A stretch of DNA of 64,000 nt, from the NCBI GenBank assembly GCA_965116015.1, contig OZ220477.1, positions 496,001 through 560,000 on the forward strand, in the 5' to 3' direction. Position numbers and translations under genes: made by a program. This document shows positions 36,901 through 51,900 of the stretch, piece after piece. Below the pieces are notes generated by a model. It did not search any database. It was not told where the DNA came from and saw only the letters and a list, made by a program, of their open reading frames with translations. This DNA is from S5-327 sp965116015 (GTDB taxonomy: Bacteria; Chloroflexota; Dehalococcoidia; Lucifugimonadales; Australimonadaceae). How positions within the stretch are numbered: position 1 is the stretch's first letter; every line of letters starts with the position of its first letter.

Positions 36901-39900
36901 TCTGCCGGTACTGCCAGGAGGAGATGCTGGAGTCTGAGGGGTCGTCCCATGACAGGGTTACTGATCCGTTCCCTGCTTCGGCGGTCAATCCAGTGGGTTT
37001 GTCTGGCGCATCGTTTTCATCCACCGACACTACTACTGAGTCGATCGACACGGAGCTGTAGTCGCCGCCGCTGGCGCTGTGGGTGAGGGTTACATCCGGG
37101 TCTGTGATCTTGTCGGTGTCCTCAGCGGCGTTGACGGTGATGGTTTGAGTGGCGTTCCAGTTCGCTTGTGTGAACGTTAGCGGCGAACCTTCAACCGTAA
37201 CGTCGCCGGAAGCTCCTGCGACGGTGATGGTTACGTTGGCAGAGGGCTGGGTGTCGAGTTTCACGGTGTAGGTTCCAGAGCTGCCCTCGGTTACTGTCAG
37301 CGCGTACTTGGAGAGGGTTACGCCTGCGGTGTCGTCTTCAGTAACTGTTACGGTAACCGAGTTGATCGACACGGAGCCGTAGTCGCCGCCGCTGGCGCTG
37401 TGGGTGAGGGTTACGGTTGGGTCGGAGACGGCGTCGAGGTCGTGGGAGGCGCTGACGGTGATGGTTTGAGCGGAGTTCCAGTTCGCTTGCGTGAACGTTA
37501 GTGGCGAACCTTCAACCGTAACGTCGCCGGACATTCCTGCGACGGTGATGGTTACGTTGGCAGAGGGCTGGGTGTCGAGTTTCACGGTGTAGGTTCCAGA
37601 GCTGCCCTCGGTCACTGTCAGCGCGGACTCGGAGAGGGTTACGCCTGCGGTGTCGTCTTCAGTAACTGTTACGGTAACCGAGTTGATCGACACGGAGCCG
37701 TAGTCGCCGCCGCTGGCGCTGTGGGTGAGGGTTACGGTTGGGTCGGAGACGGCGTCGAGGTCGTGGGAGGCGTTGACGGTGATGGTTTGGGCGGCGCTCC
37801 AGTTCGCTTGTGTGAACGTTAGCGGCGAACCTTCAACCGTAACGTCGCCGGACATTCCTGCGACGGTGATGGTTACGTTGGCAGAGGGCTGGGTGTCGAG
37901 TTTCACGGTGTAGGTTTTAGAGCCGCCCTCGGTCACTGTCAGCGCGGACTCGGAGAGGGTTACGCCTGCGGTGTCGTCTTCGGCGACGGTAACTGTGACT
38001 GAGTCGATCGATACGGAGCCGTAGCCGCCGCCGCTGGCGCTGTGGGTAAGGGTTACGGTTGGGTCGGAGACGGCGTCGAGGTCGTGGGAGGCGTTGACGG
38101 TGATGGTCTGGGCGGAGTTCCAGTTCGCTTGCGTGAACGTTAGCGGCGAACCTTCAACCGTAACGTCGCCGGACGCTCCTGCGACGGTGATGGTTACGTT
38201 GGCAGAGGGCTGGGCGCCGAGCTTCACGGAGTAGGTTCCAGAGCTGCCCTCGGTCACTGTCAGCGTGGACTCCGAGACGGTTACGGTAGGGTTTGGGGGA
38301 TTGACGGTGATGAGGACTTCCTGGGAGTCGGAGTTGCCGTTGCCGTCGTTGGCGGTTACCGTCATCGTGTACGTTCCGGCGGTGGTGGAGACGAAGGTGA
38401 GACGCGCCGCGTCGAGGGTTGTGCCGTTGGGGATTGCCGGCGTTGTTTCGCCGGCTTTGCGGGTCCAAGCGTAGGTTACGGCATCGCCGTCGGCGTCGTC
38501 GGCGGAGGCGGTGACGTCCACGGTTTGGCCGGCCATTACTGTTACGTCGGCGATCTCTTCCAGGACGGGGGATGCGTCGTCGTCGACGATGGTGAGAGTG
38601 AGAGCGCCCGGGGCCCAGCTGGTGGTGCTCCTACCGGCATGGACTGTCACTTCGACTGTCTCGTTGATTTCGTCCAGCTCGTCGCCCAGGATGCCGAAGT
38701 ACTCGAGTGTTACTGATGACTTGCCTTCCGGCACCCAGAAGAACCGCTGGCCTGTTAGGAAGCACACATCCGCGCCTGCGCTTGGGCTAGAGCAAGAGGT
38801 TCCGTCGATGCGGCTGTATGTTGCGGAGCCGTCGAGGCCTGAGTTCAGGAACGAAAGTGCGAAACCCAGACTGGGGGTAGATCCGGTGGCCGTGGTTGGC
38901 GTCTGGCTGAGGGTGGCGGTGATAGTGATATCGGTCTTGCCGGAATCTCCCTCGGTGATCGTGGTTTTGTTGGCTGTCAGCGTGATGGCGCCGGATGTCA
39001 CCGTAATCCTGAACGTTTCGCGCTTGCCCTCGTTGCCATGCTCATCGCTGGCGATGACCTGCATCAAGTACTTGCCGTTTGTGTTGGGGGCGGTGAATGT
39101 GAGCCGCGCGGAGTTCAGGTCTGTGTCGGCGGGGAAGTCCAGTTGCACTTCCCCCCGAATAGGCCTTTTCGACCATTCGTAGGTGATATCGTCGCCGTCG
39201 GCGTCGGTGGCGGAGGCGGTGATGTCTACAGTCTGGCCCGTTCGCACATAGATGTCGTCGATCGCCTTCAGAACCGGAGCGTTGTCGTTGTTGTTGTCCA
39301 GGATGGTTATGAAGGTGCGGTTGCGGATGATCGTGAAGCCTGGCGGCAGCTGAGTAGTGGTTATTGTGATGGCGAGGGATTCCCCGTAGGGTTGGTTCTC
39401 GACGAGCATGTCGTCTGTGATGGGGATAGTGATGTTCTTTGTAGTGTCCGACGCGCCGAATGTAACTGACGTAACCGCGACGTAATCTTCTCCGGCTGTG
39501 GCCGAGCCGCGGTAAGTGATGTTGAACGTAACCTGCTTTCCGAACGCTTGGGTTGTTGTTATAGGCACCACTGCGTTCGCGTCTGTTCCCTCGGTTACAT
39601 GCATGCTATGCGGAATCGAGACGGTCTTGGACGCGGGAGTGGGCGTTGGAGTGGGAGAGCCCGACTGAGGCAACGGGGTGGGGGTGTGGGTGGGGGTAGG
39701 CTGCAGTTCGAGAGTGGGGACGGGAGTGGGGGTGTGAGTGGGTGTGGGAGTCGGCGGCTGCACAGGAGTGGGGGTGGGGGTATGAGTGGGTGTGGGGGTC
39801 GGCGGCTGCACAGGAGTGGGGGTGGGGGTCGGCGGCTCGGGAGCAGAGGGCGTGGGAGTGGGGGTGGGTTCGGGCTTGGGGGCGGCTGTGACGGAGCTCG

Positions 39901-42900
39901 ATTGGCCGCTCTCACCCCCTGGGTTGACTGCGCGGATGCGGAAGCGGTAGCTGGCGCCGTTTTCGAGGCCGGTTACGGTGTACATCACGGTGGATGCGTC
40001 GGAGGGGTCGATGTCGGTCCATTCGCTCCAGGCGTCGCTGCCTTTGCGCTGTCGGATTTGGTAGCCGGTGATGGTGGCGTCGTTGGGGTTGGTCCAGGCG
40101 AGCGTGACTTGCGTGTCGCCCGCGGTGGCGGAGAGTCCGGTTGGGGCGGCGGGTGTGGGGATGGGGGTGGGAGTGGGAGTGGGAGTGGGAGTGTGGGTGG
40201 GGGTAGGCGGTTCAGGTGTGGGAGTGGGAGTGTGGGTGGGAGTAGGGGTGGGGACGCCGGGAATTGCTGTTACTTCGGCGGATTCTGCGCCGGCGCCGGC
40301 GTCGTTCACTGCGCGGAGCTTGAATGCGTAGGTCTGGCCGTTCGTAAGGCTGCTGACGATGTGGGTGGTGGTTGTCGCGCCGGAGCCGGCGATGTTGGTC
40401 CACGCGCCGTAGCTGCCGCCGCCTTCCTTTTGCTGGAGCTGCCACGCGGTGATGAACGGGTCGTTGGGGTCTTCCCACGAGAGCGTTACCGATCTGTTTC
40501 CGCCCACGGCGGTTAGCCCGGCTGGGGCGAGGGGATGATCGCTGGCGGCGATGGTGATGGTGGCTGTGGCGTTGCCGAGAGTGAAGCCCGCGGGCAGGGA
40601 GTCTGCGGCGGTGATGGCGACGGTGAAGGTTTCGGCCGGTTCGCCGAGGTTGTCGTCGATGAGCGGAATCGTGATGTCTTTCGTTGTTTCCGTAGAGTTG
40701 AACGTCACCGACTTGACACTGGCGAGGTAGTCCTCGCCGGCTTTGGCGTCGCCGCTGTAGGCGATGTTGAAGGTTACGGATTCTCCGAATGCGGCGGTTG
40801 TGGTGATGGCGACGACAGCGCTGGACGTGTCTTCTTCCACGGTGAGCGTCTCGGGGACGTAGACTTTGTCTGTGGCGGAGACGGTGATGACGACTTCCTG
40901 GGAGTCGGAGTTGCCGTTGCCGTCGGAGGCGGAGACGGTCATGGTGTAGGTTCCGGCGGTGGTGGTGGTGAAGGCGAGGCGGGCCACTTCCAGGTCTGTG
41001 CCGTCGGGGATGGCGGGGGTGGATTCGCCGTCCTTGCGGGTCCAGACGTAGGAGATGGGGTCGGAGTCGGCGTCGGCGGCTGAGGCGGTGATGTCGACGA
41101 CCTGTCCGGCTTTGACGGTGGGGGCGGTGATGGGGTCGAGGACGGGGGAGTTGTCGTCGTCGGTGATGGTTCCGACGGCGGTTGCGTCGGTGATGGTTAC
41201 GCCTGGGGGGGGATCGGACAGCGTTACGGTAAAGGTTTCGTTGTCTTCGTCGAGGTCGTCGTCGGTTACGGTTACGGTGATGGAGGCGGTTCTTGCGTTG
41301 GCGGCAATCATCGCGGATGTGGCGGTCTTGACTTCGGTGAAGTCTGAGCCTGTGGTGGCGGTGTCGCCCCCTTCGGCGGTCACGGTGTACTTGAAAGCTA
41401 GGGGGGACTGGGGAGGTCGCGATGCGGATACGGTGAAGGCGAACGCGCCGTCTTCAGGGGCGGTGACGTCGGCGATGCTCAGCGTGATCGGGGCAGAGGG
41501 CGTTGGGGTGGGTGTGTGAGTGGGAGTGTTGGTGGGGTCAGGCACGGGAGTGGGGGTATCGGTTGGAGCGGGCGGCAAGGGAGTTGGGGTGTCGGTTGGA
41601 GTGGGAGGCGCGGGGGTGGGCGTGTCGGTTGGAGTGGGAAGCGCGGGGGTGGGCGTGTCGGTTGGAGTGGGAGGCAAGGGAGTGGGGGTGTCGGTTGGAG
41701 TGGGAGGCGCGGGGGTGGGCGTGTCGGTTGGAGTGGGAGGCGCGGGGGTGGGCGTGTCGGTTGGAGTGGGAGGCAAGGGAGTGGGGGTGTCGGTTGGAGT
41801 GGGAGGCACAGGCGTGGGCGTGTCGGTTGGAGTGGGAGGCACGGGAGTTGGGGTGTCGGTGGGAGCAGGGGTGGGGGTTGGGGCTGCCGTGACGGTGATG
41901 ACGACTTCCTGGGAGTCGGAGTTGCCGTTGCCGTCGGAGGCGGTGACGGTCATGGTGTAGGTTCCGGCGGTGGTGGTGGTGAAGGCGAGGCGGGCCACTT
42001 CCAGGTCTGTGCCGCCGGGGATGGCGGGGATGGTTTCGCCGTCCTTGCGGGTCCAGGAGTAGGAGATGGGGTCGGAGTCGGCGTCGGTGGCTGAGGCGGT
42101 GATGTCGACGTCCTGACCGGCCTCGACGGCGGGGGCGGTGATGGGGTCGAGGACGGGGGAGTTGTCGTCGTCGGTGATGGTTATGGTGGTTGTGGGATTG
42201 CCGAGGACATAGCCTGCGGGAAGGGAACCGGAGATGGTTAGGGTGAAGGTTTCGTTGCTTTCGTCGAGGGCGTCATTGGTGATGGGGATGTTGATGTTCT
42301 TAGAGGTATCGGCGTTGCTGAAGGTTACTGAGGAGACGGCGTCGTTGTCGTAGTCGCCGTCGCTGGGGTTGTTCGCGCCGGTGGCTGAGCTGTCGCTGTA
42401 GGCGATGTTGAGGGTTACGGACTGGCCGAAAGCGGCGGTTGAGGTGATGGCGACGGCGGCGTTGCCGACGTTTTCGTTGACGGAGAGGGTGGTGGGAACG
42501 GAGACGGTCTCGGCGGGCGAGACGGTTATAACGACTTCCTGGGAGTCGGAGTTGCCGTTGCCGTCGGAGGCGGCGACGGTCATGGTGTAGGTTCCGGGCA
42601 GGGTGGCGGTGAAGTTGAGGCGGGCGCTGTTCAAGTCTGTGCGGGCGGGGATGGCGGGGATGGTTTCGCCGTCCTTGCGGGTCCAGGAGTAGGAGATGGG
42701 GTCGGAGTCGGCGTCGGCGGCTGAGGCGGTGATGTCGACGTCCTGGCCGGCCTTGACGGTGGGGGCGGTGATGGGTGAGAGGACGGGGGAGTTGTCGTCG
42801 TCGGTGATGGTTATGGTGGTTGTGGCGTTGCCGAGGGCGTAGCCTGCGGGGAGGGAACCGGAGATGGTTACGGTGAAGGTTTCGTTGCTTTCGTCGAGGC

Positions 42901-45900
42901 CGTCGTTGGTGATGGGGATGTTGATGTTCTTGGAGGTATCGGAGTCGCTGAACGTTACTGAGGAGACGGCGTCGTTGTCGTAGTCGCCGTTGCTGGGGTT
43001 GTTCGCGCCGGCGGCTGAGCTGTCGCTGTAGGCGATGCTGAGGGTTACGGACTGGCCGAAGGCGGCGGTTGTGGTGATGGTTACAGTGGCGTTGCCGGCG
43101 TTCTCGTTGACGGAGAGCTTAGCCGGGACGTAGACCGTGTTGGTGGATGAGACGGTGATGAGGACTTCCTGGGAGTCGGAGTTGCCGTTGCCGTCGGAGG
43201 CGGTGACGGTCATGGTGTAGGTTCCGGCGGTGGTTGTGGTGAAGGCGAGGCGGGCCACTTCCAGGTCTGTGCCGTCGGGGATGGAGGGGGTGGTTTCGCT
43301 GGCGTCGCGTGTCCAGACGTAGGAGATAGTGTCGGAGTCGGCGTCGGTGGCTGAGGCGGTGATGTCGACATCCTGGCCGGCTTTCAGCGTTACGTCGTCG
43401 AGCTCCGCGAGGATGGGAGAGTTGTCGTTGTCGGCGATGGCGCCGTTGACCGATACGTCGCTGCCGATGTCGTAGTCGTCGGTGTCGTTCAGGGTGATGG
43501 TGTAGGTCTCGCTTGACCCTTCGTCGAGGCTGTCGCCGGTGGTTGGAATGCTGGCCGCGCCTGTCTTTCCGCCTGCGAATGTTGTGGTGAAAGTCTGCGT
43601 GAGCGTTCCGGGGATGTCGTTCGCGTCGAATCCGCTCGACCCGCGGTCAGAGAGCGTTAGGCTTACATCGACGTCGCCCATCGCTGTTGTGTCGGAGGTT
43701 ACATTGAGGCTGATGCTCTCTCCTTCGATCACGTCTGCGGGGGCGGTCTCCAGTGTCAGCGTTGCGGTGTCGTCTTCGGTGAGCTGGCAGTCGTAGCTGG
43801 CGCCTTGCTGGAAGGCGTAGGCGCTGCCGGAGCGCATATAGATGGTTACTTCGCTGCCGCCGAATTCGACTACGTCGTCGTCTGGCTGGAGGGTGATGGA
43901 GGCGGATACGCCGCCGTTGAAGCTCGTTGTGCTTAGCGTTCGGGATGTGAGCTTGTTCGAGATGAGGCCGCCGTAATCGAATACGACCAGCACGGAGACT
44001 GTAAGCGAGCCGCTTACTGCGATGCTTGATGTAAGCGGAACTACGAGGTTTGTTCCCTCGCGCACTCCTGCGTTGGAGGCGCAACTTGCCGCTTGATCTC
44101 CGAATGACAGCGTTACCGTTCCGGCAGTCGGGGCGGTGTTGTCGATCACGTTCACCCGGTGGCTAGCGGTTGAGGCGGCAATCGCGGACGGAACGTCCTC
44201 GGAGAGCGCAACCGCTGCTGTGTAGGCGCGCGCCGCGTTGTATGCTCCATCGCCGGTTGCCCGCGTCTTTGGCGGGAAGAGCGCCTGAACGCTAACGCTT
44301 CCCGCGGGGATCTCGAACGACGCTGTAATCGATTCGAAGTCGCCGGCTGGATCGCTGCCGGCTACGCCGGAAAGCGTAACTACGCCGCTGACGTCGAAGG
44401 AAGCTCGCGCGCTCATCGTTACGTCGATTCGCAGCGCTGTTCCCTCGGCGACTTCAGTTGCCGACGCTCTGCCTCCTATCGTTGCGTTGTACGGGCTCTG
44501 CAATTCCACTGTGGCAGTGTCGTCGTCGTCGAGCGTTCCGTTCACTGCGGCGGGCCTGGCCAGGGCGGTCGACACTGTGTAGGCCGTGGAGGAATTCAGG
44601 GCAACGCTGTAGGACTCGTCGCCTTCCACCACGTCGTCGTCGTTGACCGTGAAACTGGCGGTCGCCTGTGTCTGTCCCGCGACGGTTTGGAACGTTGTTG
44701 TCGTCAGCGTTTGGGCGAGAGCGCCCTGCACGTCGCTCGCCGCGAATCCGCTGTCGCCGTCGGCCGCGAGCGTTAAGCCCACATCCAGAGTTGTTCCCGC
44801 CAGCGTTTGATCGGAGCTGGCGATCGTAACCTGAAGCGCGCCGCTTTCCTCTTCGCCGGATGTTGCGAGGAGCCAGAGTTCGGGCACGATCGGCGTCGCG
44901 GTCGCCTCATCGGAAGCGGGGCTGTTCCCGCCGGGGTTCACTGCGCGAATCTTGAAGCTGTATTCCGCGCCGTTCGTCAGGTTGGCAACGATGTGGGAGG
45001 TGGTTTCCCAATCAGAGCTGGGGATTCTGGTCCATTGGCCGTAGGCGGCGGCGCCCGCTTCCTTCTGCTGGTACTCCCAGCGGGAGATGCCGGGGTTGCG
45101 CGGGTTCTCCCAGGAGAGTTTCACTGCGCGGTTGCCTGGAGCGGCGGCGAATCCGCTCGGCTTGCCGGGAGCGGCGGTCTCGGCGGTCGGGGTCGCGGTC
45201 GCCTCAGCGGAGCCGGGGCTGTTCCCGCTGACGCTCACTGCGCGAACTTTGAAGCTGTACTCCGTGCCGTTCGTCAGGCTGGCAACGGTGTGGATCCTGA
45301 GGCCTGATCCGCTGAGGTTCGGGGAGGCGATGTCGGTCCAGGCGCCGTAGTTGCCGCCGCTTTCCTTGCGCTGCACCTGCCACTTGATGATGCTCGCGTC
45401 CTCAGGGTCGTCCCAGACGAGCGTGACCTGGGCGTCGCCTGCGGCGGCGGCGAGGCTGGTTGGTTGATCGGGAGCGGGAGGGTTCGGGGTTGCTGTTTTC
45501 TCGTCGGACTCGGCGCCGTTTCCGCCGACGTTCACCGCGCGAATCTTGAAGCCGTACTCCACGCCGTTCGTCAGGCTGGCAACTGTGTGGGTGGTGGTTG
45601 TGGCGTCGGAGCCGGAGATGGCCGTCCACGCGCCGTAGGCGCCGCCGTCTTCATTCTGCTGGAACTCCCAGCTTGTGATGCTCGCGTCCGAGGGGTCGTC
45701 CCACGATAGCGTTACCTCTTCGTTTCCCGATGTGGCGGCGAAGTTGGCCGGCTTCGCCGGAGCGTCGCTAGCCGCAATCGTCACTGTTGTCGTTGTGTTG
45801 CCGAACACGTATCCCGGCGGCAATTTCAGGGGAATCACAAAGCCAGGGTTTCCCACGGAGGGTCCGCTCGACCCTCCGCCGCTCGCGCGCAGAGCGATCG

Positions 45901-48900
45901 TTACTGTGAACGTCTCTGCGCCTTCGGCCTCGGCGTCGTCGGTTATCGGCACGGTGATGTCTTTCGTTGTCTCGGATGCGCTGAATTCCACCGTTGTTGC
46001 CGCGTCGTTGTCGTAGTCGCCGTTGGCGGGGTTGGCTGCGCCGGTGGCGGAGCCGTCGCTGTAGGACACCTCCAGATCGACGCCTGTCCCGAACGCGTCG
46101 GACGCCGTCACCGTGATTACTGCGTTCCCGCCCTCGACGGCGGACGCTGTCGCCGGGACCGACACTGTGGCCGCCGCCACGACGGTGATCGTTACTGACT
46201 CGGAGTCGGAGTTGCCTTTGCCGTCGCTGGCGGTAACCGTCATCGTGTACACGCCGGTGGACTCGGTGATGAACGCGAAGCGCGCCTTGTCCAGCGTTAC
46301 GCCCAAGGGGAAGGGCGGGTTCGTCTCGCCGTCCGCGCGCGACCACTGGTAGGTGATCGTGTCGGCGTCCCCGTCAGTGGCCGAGGCAGTGATTACGACT
46401 GACTGCCCGAGTTTCAGCGTGATGTCGTCGATGGGGTCCAGAACTGGCGATTCGTCGCCGTCTTCGATCGCGCCATTGACGGCCACGTCGCTGCCTATGT
46501 CGTAATCGGCTGTGTCGTTCAGGGTTACGGTGTAGGTTTCTTCGGGTTCGTCGAGGCCGTCGGCGGCGGTGGGGATCATAATCGTCGCCGTTCTGGCGCC
46601 GCCGAAATTCGCGGGGAAGGTCTGCGTGAGCGCTCCGGTAATGTCGTTCTCGTCGAATCCGCTCGCCCTGCGATCCGATAGCGTTACGCTCACGTTCAGC
46701 GATTCCGACACTATCTTGTCCGACGTTACGACAAGGCTGATGCTTGCGCCCTCGGTTGCTTTCGGAGGATCAGTCTCCAGCGTCAGAACGGCGGTGTCGT
46801 TGTCGGCTATCGTTCCCGACACGGTTGTGGACGCCGGGGCGTACGCGCTTCTTCTTTCCAGCGCGATTGTGTATGTCTCTTCGGGTTCGACGATGTTGTC
46901 GTCAGCCACCTGGAAGGTCGCTGTGGCGGATGTTCTGCCCGCCGTCGTGGTGAACTGCAGGGTTCTGGTTTGGGTTAGGCCGCCCACGATGTCCGACTCG
47001 TCGACGCCGGAGAAGGCGAACGCCACATTCAGGGAATCTGTCGAGGGACGGTCGAGCGTCAGTTCTACGGAGATCGTGGCTCCTGTTCCGCTGGCGCCCT
47101 CGGTTGCGGTTGCCGGATCGCCGGCGAGCGAGAGCGTTGGGAGCGCGTCGTCTGTCACGGTTATGGTTGTGTCGGCGCCGGCGGTCACGCCTGCAGGAGG
47201 GTTGTTCAGCATTATGGCGGCCTTGTATCTCCGCTCCGCTGCTCCGACTCCATCGCCGCCCGGGAATATCGGCTCGAACAACGCCTCGGCTTCCAGAGCG
47301 CCTGCCGGGATCGAGAATCTGGCCGCCGGCATCGTGAAGTCTGGGCGCAAAAAGTCCCCGCTCAAGCCTATCCAGCCGTTGATGTTCTGGTCCGCCGCGT
47401 TGCTGGCGACCACTTTGAGCGTGGCGCGGGATCCTTCGGCGAGCTTGAAGGGGCCGCCTTCGAATGAGACTGTTGCGGTGTCGTTGTCGTTGATTGCGCC
47501 GCTCCGCCGCCGCTCGTTCCAGACGACGACGTAGCCCGCGCCGCTGTTAATCGTGAGCGTGAAATCGTCCAGGCCGTCCACCACGCTGTCGTCCACTGTT
47601 TGGATCTGGACGACCTCGCAGTTCTGGCTGGCGCCGGGTTTGATTGAGGCGGTGTGCGTTAAGCCGCCGGTGAAGTCGGCTGCTGAAACGTGGCCGGCAA
47701 GAGAGAGCGTGAATGGGAGCGCCTGGGCAACGGCGACGTCTGAGCAGACGCTTGTAGCGAAGGAGCTTCCTTCGGCGACGGAGACAGCCGTCCTGGAGGC
47801 GGAGCCAAGGCTTAGCCGGGGCGTGCCGCTGGGCGGGGACGAGTTGTCGGGAACGATGATGCCCTGGCTGGCGGAGGAGGCAGTGAGCGAGGAGGGGGAG
47901 CCGGCGGCAAGCGCGACAGTCGCCGCGTACTTCCGCGTTGCGGAGTACGAGCGGTCTCCTGCGCCGGGCGTCTTTGGGGCGAAGGTCGCCACGCCGCTGC
48001 GAGCTCTAGGGCTGATTGTGAAGTTCGTTGTTGTGGACGCGAAATCGTCGGCAGGGTCGCTGCCGCTTACGCCGGCGAGGGTAACTGTGCCCGTTACGCT
48101 GAAGGAGGCTGGCGCGCTTATCGCGACATCGACGCGGAGGGGGGTGCCCTCGACGACTTCGATTGCTGTCTCGCCGAGGCCCACTGTGGCGGTGTCGTTG
48201 TCCGTCAGCTTGCTGTCAGCCGTCGTTGATTTGGTGGTCGACGGCGTATAGTCCGAGTTTGGTCCGCGGTCCAGCCTTACGCGGAAAGTCTCTTCCTTCT
48301 CCACCACCAGGTCGTCTCGGACGGCGATGGAGGCGCTGGCTTCGAGCTGGTTTTCCACGCTGGAGGAGGGGGCGAAATCTGTAGTAGCCAGGAGCTGAGG
48401 GACGCGGCCCACGATGTCGTTCGCATCGAATGCGCTGTTGTTTGTCGGCAGCAGCGTGAGCAAGACGTTGAGCGATTGGTCCTCGAGGGTGGGCTCGGTT
48501 CCGGCCAGCTTGACTGTTATCGCGCCCCCTTCGGCGCTGGCCTCTGTGATTGAGGCGATCCATAGTTCGACGGATAGCGGCGTGGCAGAAACCTCTGCGG
48601 ACGCTTCGCTGTAGCCGCTGTTGTTCACTGCGCGAACCTGGAAGTGGTATGTCTCCTCGGTATGCAGCCCCCGTACGGTGTGCTCCGTCGTGTCCTTGTC
48701 CGACCCTGGGATGTCCGACCACACAAGGTCGTCAGCGTCGCGCCACTGATATCTGGTGATTGTTTCGTCGCCCGGATCGTCCCATGAGAGCGTTACGGCT
48801 CTGCTGCCCGGCGAGGCCGTGAGGTTGGCGGGGCTGGCCGGAGGGGGCGTTGCCGACGGGCCGTCATTCAGGACGCCGTCGACTGCGATGTCGTCGCCGA

Positions 48901-51900
48901 CTGCGTAGTGGCGGCTGTCGTTCAGCGTGATGGTGTATTGCTCTTGTCCCTCGCTGGCGTCCCTGTCGGGGTTTGTTTGAATCAGCAGTAGTCCTGTTGT
49001 GCTCGGCTCGCTGCCGAAGTCCGCCAAATCGTCGCGCGCTATGAGGGGCCCGAGGATGTCCGCTGCGGTGAATCCGCTCGCCTCGCGGTCGGCTAGGGAG
49101 AGGCTGACTGGCAGAAGGCCAGTGAGGGGCTTGTTCGACGTGAGGGTGAGGGCGATCGGCGTTCCCTCTGTAACGGGGGCTGGGGTTGCTTGCAGCGTCA
49201 GGGTTGGCGTCGTTTCCGTTATGCTTATCACGACTTCGCCCGTGAGCCGGTTGTAATCTCCGCCGGACGCGGTGTGCGTTAGGGTTACGTCTGGGTTCGG
49301 CGACGCATCGCCGTCTTGCTCTGCGAACACAAGGATCTCTCGAGGCGTGTTCCAGAGGAAGGGTGGGATGTTGAAGGATTCAGGGAAGATGGTCAGGTTT
49401 TCTGTCGCGCCGGTGATGGTTATCGTTACTAGCGCCGACGGCTGGCTGCTGAGCTGCACCGTGTAGGACGCGCGCTCCTCTTCCTTGAGCGTTATCGCGT
49501 TCGTTGAGAGCGTGAGGCCGGCGGTGTCGGTCTCTGTAATCTCGACCGTTAGTCTTTGGGGGGGAAGGGAGCCGTAGTCCGCGCCGGATGCGGTGTGCAC
49601 CAGGGCGACGCCATCGTCTTTGACTGCGTCGTCGTCTTCGTTGGCGGTCACTGTTACGCGCTGCGCGGTTCGCCAGTTCTGTGGCGTGAAGATGAGCTGA
49701 GTTTCGTCCAGCAGCACGTCGCCGGAGGCGCCGGTGATGGCGATCGTTACGGGTCCGGACGGTTGGCTATGAATCGACACGTCGTATCCGGCGCTTGCGC
49801 CCTCGGTGATGGTTAGGCTCGTGGGGCGGAGAGTGAAGCCCTGCTCGTCGTCTTCTTCGATGGTTACTTCCACCGAGGGGGCGGTTACGCTGTCGTAGCC
49901 TCCGCCGGAGGGGGTGTGCGCGAGGGTTACGGCGGGGTCGTCGATGGCGTCGTCGTCGCTTCCGGCGCTCACTGTGATGCGCTGCGGGGTTTGCCAGTTC
50001 TGCGCGGTGAACGTGAGCCGGCTTTTGTCCACCGACACGTCTCCGGATGCGCCGCTCACCGTTATGGTTATGTCGCCGCCAACCGGAGCCGTGTACACTC
50101 CCACTGTATAGCTGGCGCTGCCGCCCTCGGCGACCGTAAGCTCGCTTGCGCTGGTGAATACTCCCGGGGGCGCAGGGGCGTCGCGCAGCTCGCCCGAGAC
50201 CCTGCGGCTTGAGCCGACCACGTAGCCGGCCACGTCCTCCAGAAAGATAGAGTATCTCTCTGTCCCTTCTGTGGCGCGGAAGTCCCTGAGGGTTGGAATC
50301 AGGGCTATGCCTGTTTTGCTGGGGGAGGAGCCGAAATCCGCGTTGACAGTCTGAGTGAGCGCGCCTTTGATGTCGTCGGCGTTGAAGTCTCCGCTCGTCG
50401 CCGATAGCGTCAGCCTGACCGGCAGCACGCCTGTTCGATTCTGGTTTGATGTCACTGTGAGGCGGATGGGATTTCCTTCCGCAACGCTGGGGGGATTGGT
50501 CGCCAGCGTCAGTGTGGGCGTCGTGTCGACGATTTTGAAGCTGATTTGGTCGCTTACGCCTGCGAAGCCGGAGGTCTGATGCGCTCTCCCGACACTGAAT
50601 CTGATAGCCGCTCCTTCGGTATCTTCCGTGTCCTCGTCGGAGGGCGCTGTAGCGACAACTTTCTGCGGGACGCTCCAATTCGCCGGCGTAAAGGCGAGCG
50701 AGGCTTTGGAGAGGCGTATCAATGAGACGTTGTAGGTGAAGAGAGTCACCGTGAGGTCATCCGCTGGCCGGGCAGTGAGGCTGACGTTCAGGTCGAGCGT
50801 CGCGCCCTCGTTGATGGGCACTTTCTTATCTTCGGGGTCGTCGGCTGGCAGTATTCCGCCGCTGGGCCCGCTGACTACGATGCCGGGACTCGCGATTGTT
50901 ACGCGCGTTGTCGCAGGTTCTCCCTGCTGCGTCGAGCCGCCGACACTGTTAAGGGCGTACAGCGTTACCACCCAATCGCCTGTGTACCCTGCATCGAAGT
51001 TGTCAATCGTATAGCTGGTTTCCCCATGGTGGATATGCACGGTTGTCGAGACGCTGCGCGGAGAGTCGGGCTTGTAGACCATCCGCCAGCGGGTGCGACT
51101 ATCGTCACTCGGGTTGCTCCAGGTGAGACGGAACCCAAGCCGTCCTCTCGAGGTCACGATCGGCACGGCCTTCAAGTTGGTCGCCGCCTTGGCGCGGTAG
51201 AACGGCGTCGAGGATACTTCGTAGGACGGGACGCCCGGGCCTCCGTGGAACGCGCGAACCTGGAATCTGTATGCGCTGAAGTTGGTTAGCCCTGTGACCG
51301 TGTGAGAAGTTGTCCCGGCGTTCGAGTTGGGGATATCGGTCCACCCGCCCCCCCTGCTATCGGCGGGCCAAGCGGCGCCGCTCCTTTTCCACCGCGCCTG
51401 CCATTTCGTTATCGCGGCGTTGGGGTGCCTTGACCAGCTTAGGGTTACCTGCCCGTCGCCCCGCGCCGTGATGAGGTTGGACGGTCTCGCGGCCGCGTTC
51501 ACCACTGTTATTGTTGTGGTTGCTCTGGCGGCGGCGGCGGTAGTATGAGCGCCGCCCCACTCCCAGGTGATCCAGTTTCTGCCGGCGCTGAGGTTAGCGC
51601 AGGGGTGGAGATTGACTCCTCTCCCGGTCCGTACTCCTGGAATGTTGCTCCGCAGATTGATGCCTATGGTGCGCTCGCCCGCGGTCTCTGTGTACTCGCG
51701 CCCCGTGGCTTTCAACCAGTCTTTGCCAAGATAGAGGGCCTCTTGCAGGGTGAAACAGACGAGCACCGTTGATTGTCCGGGCGGGAGCGCAACCGTCCGG
51801 TTGGGGGGGGGAGTCAGAATCGGACGCCCGGGATGCAGGATGACCGTAGCGTTCCTGAGCACCAGTTGAGTGCTGCCGTCATGGCCATCACTTCCTCCGA

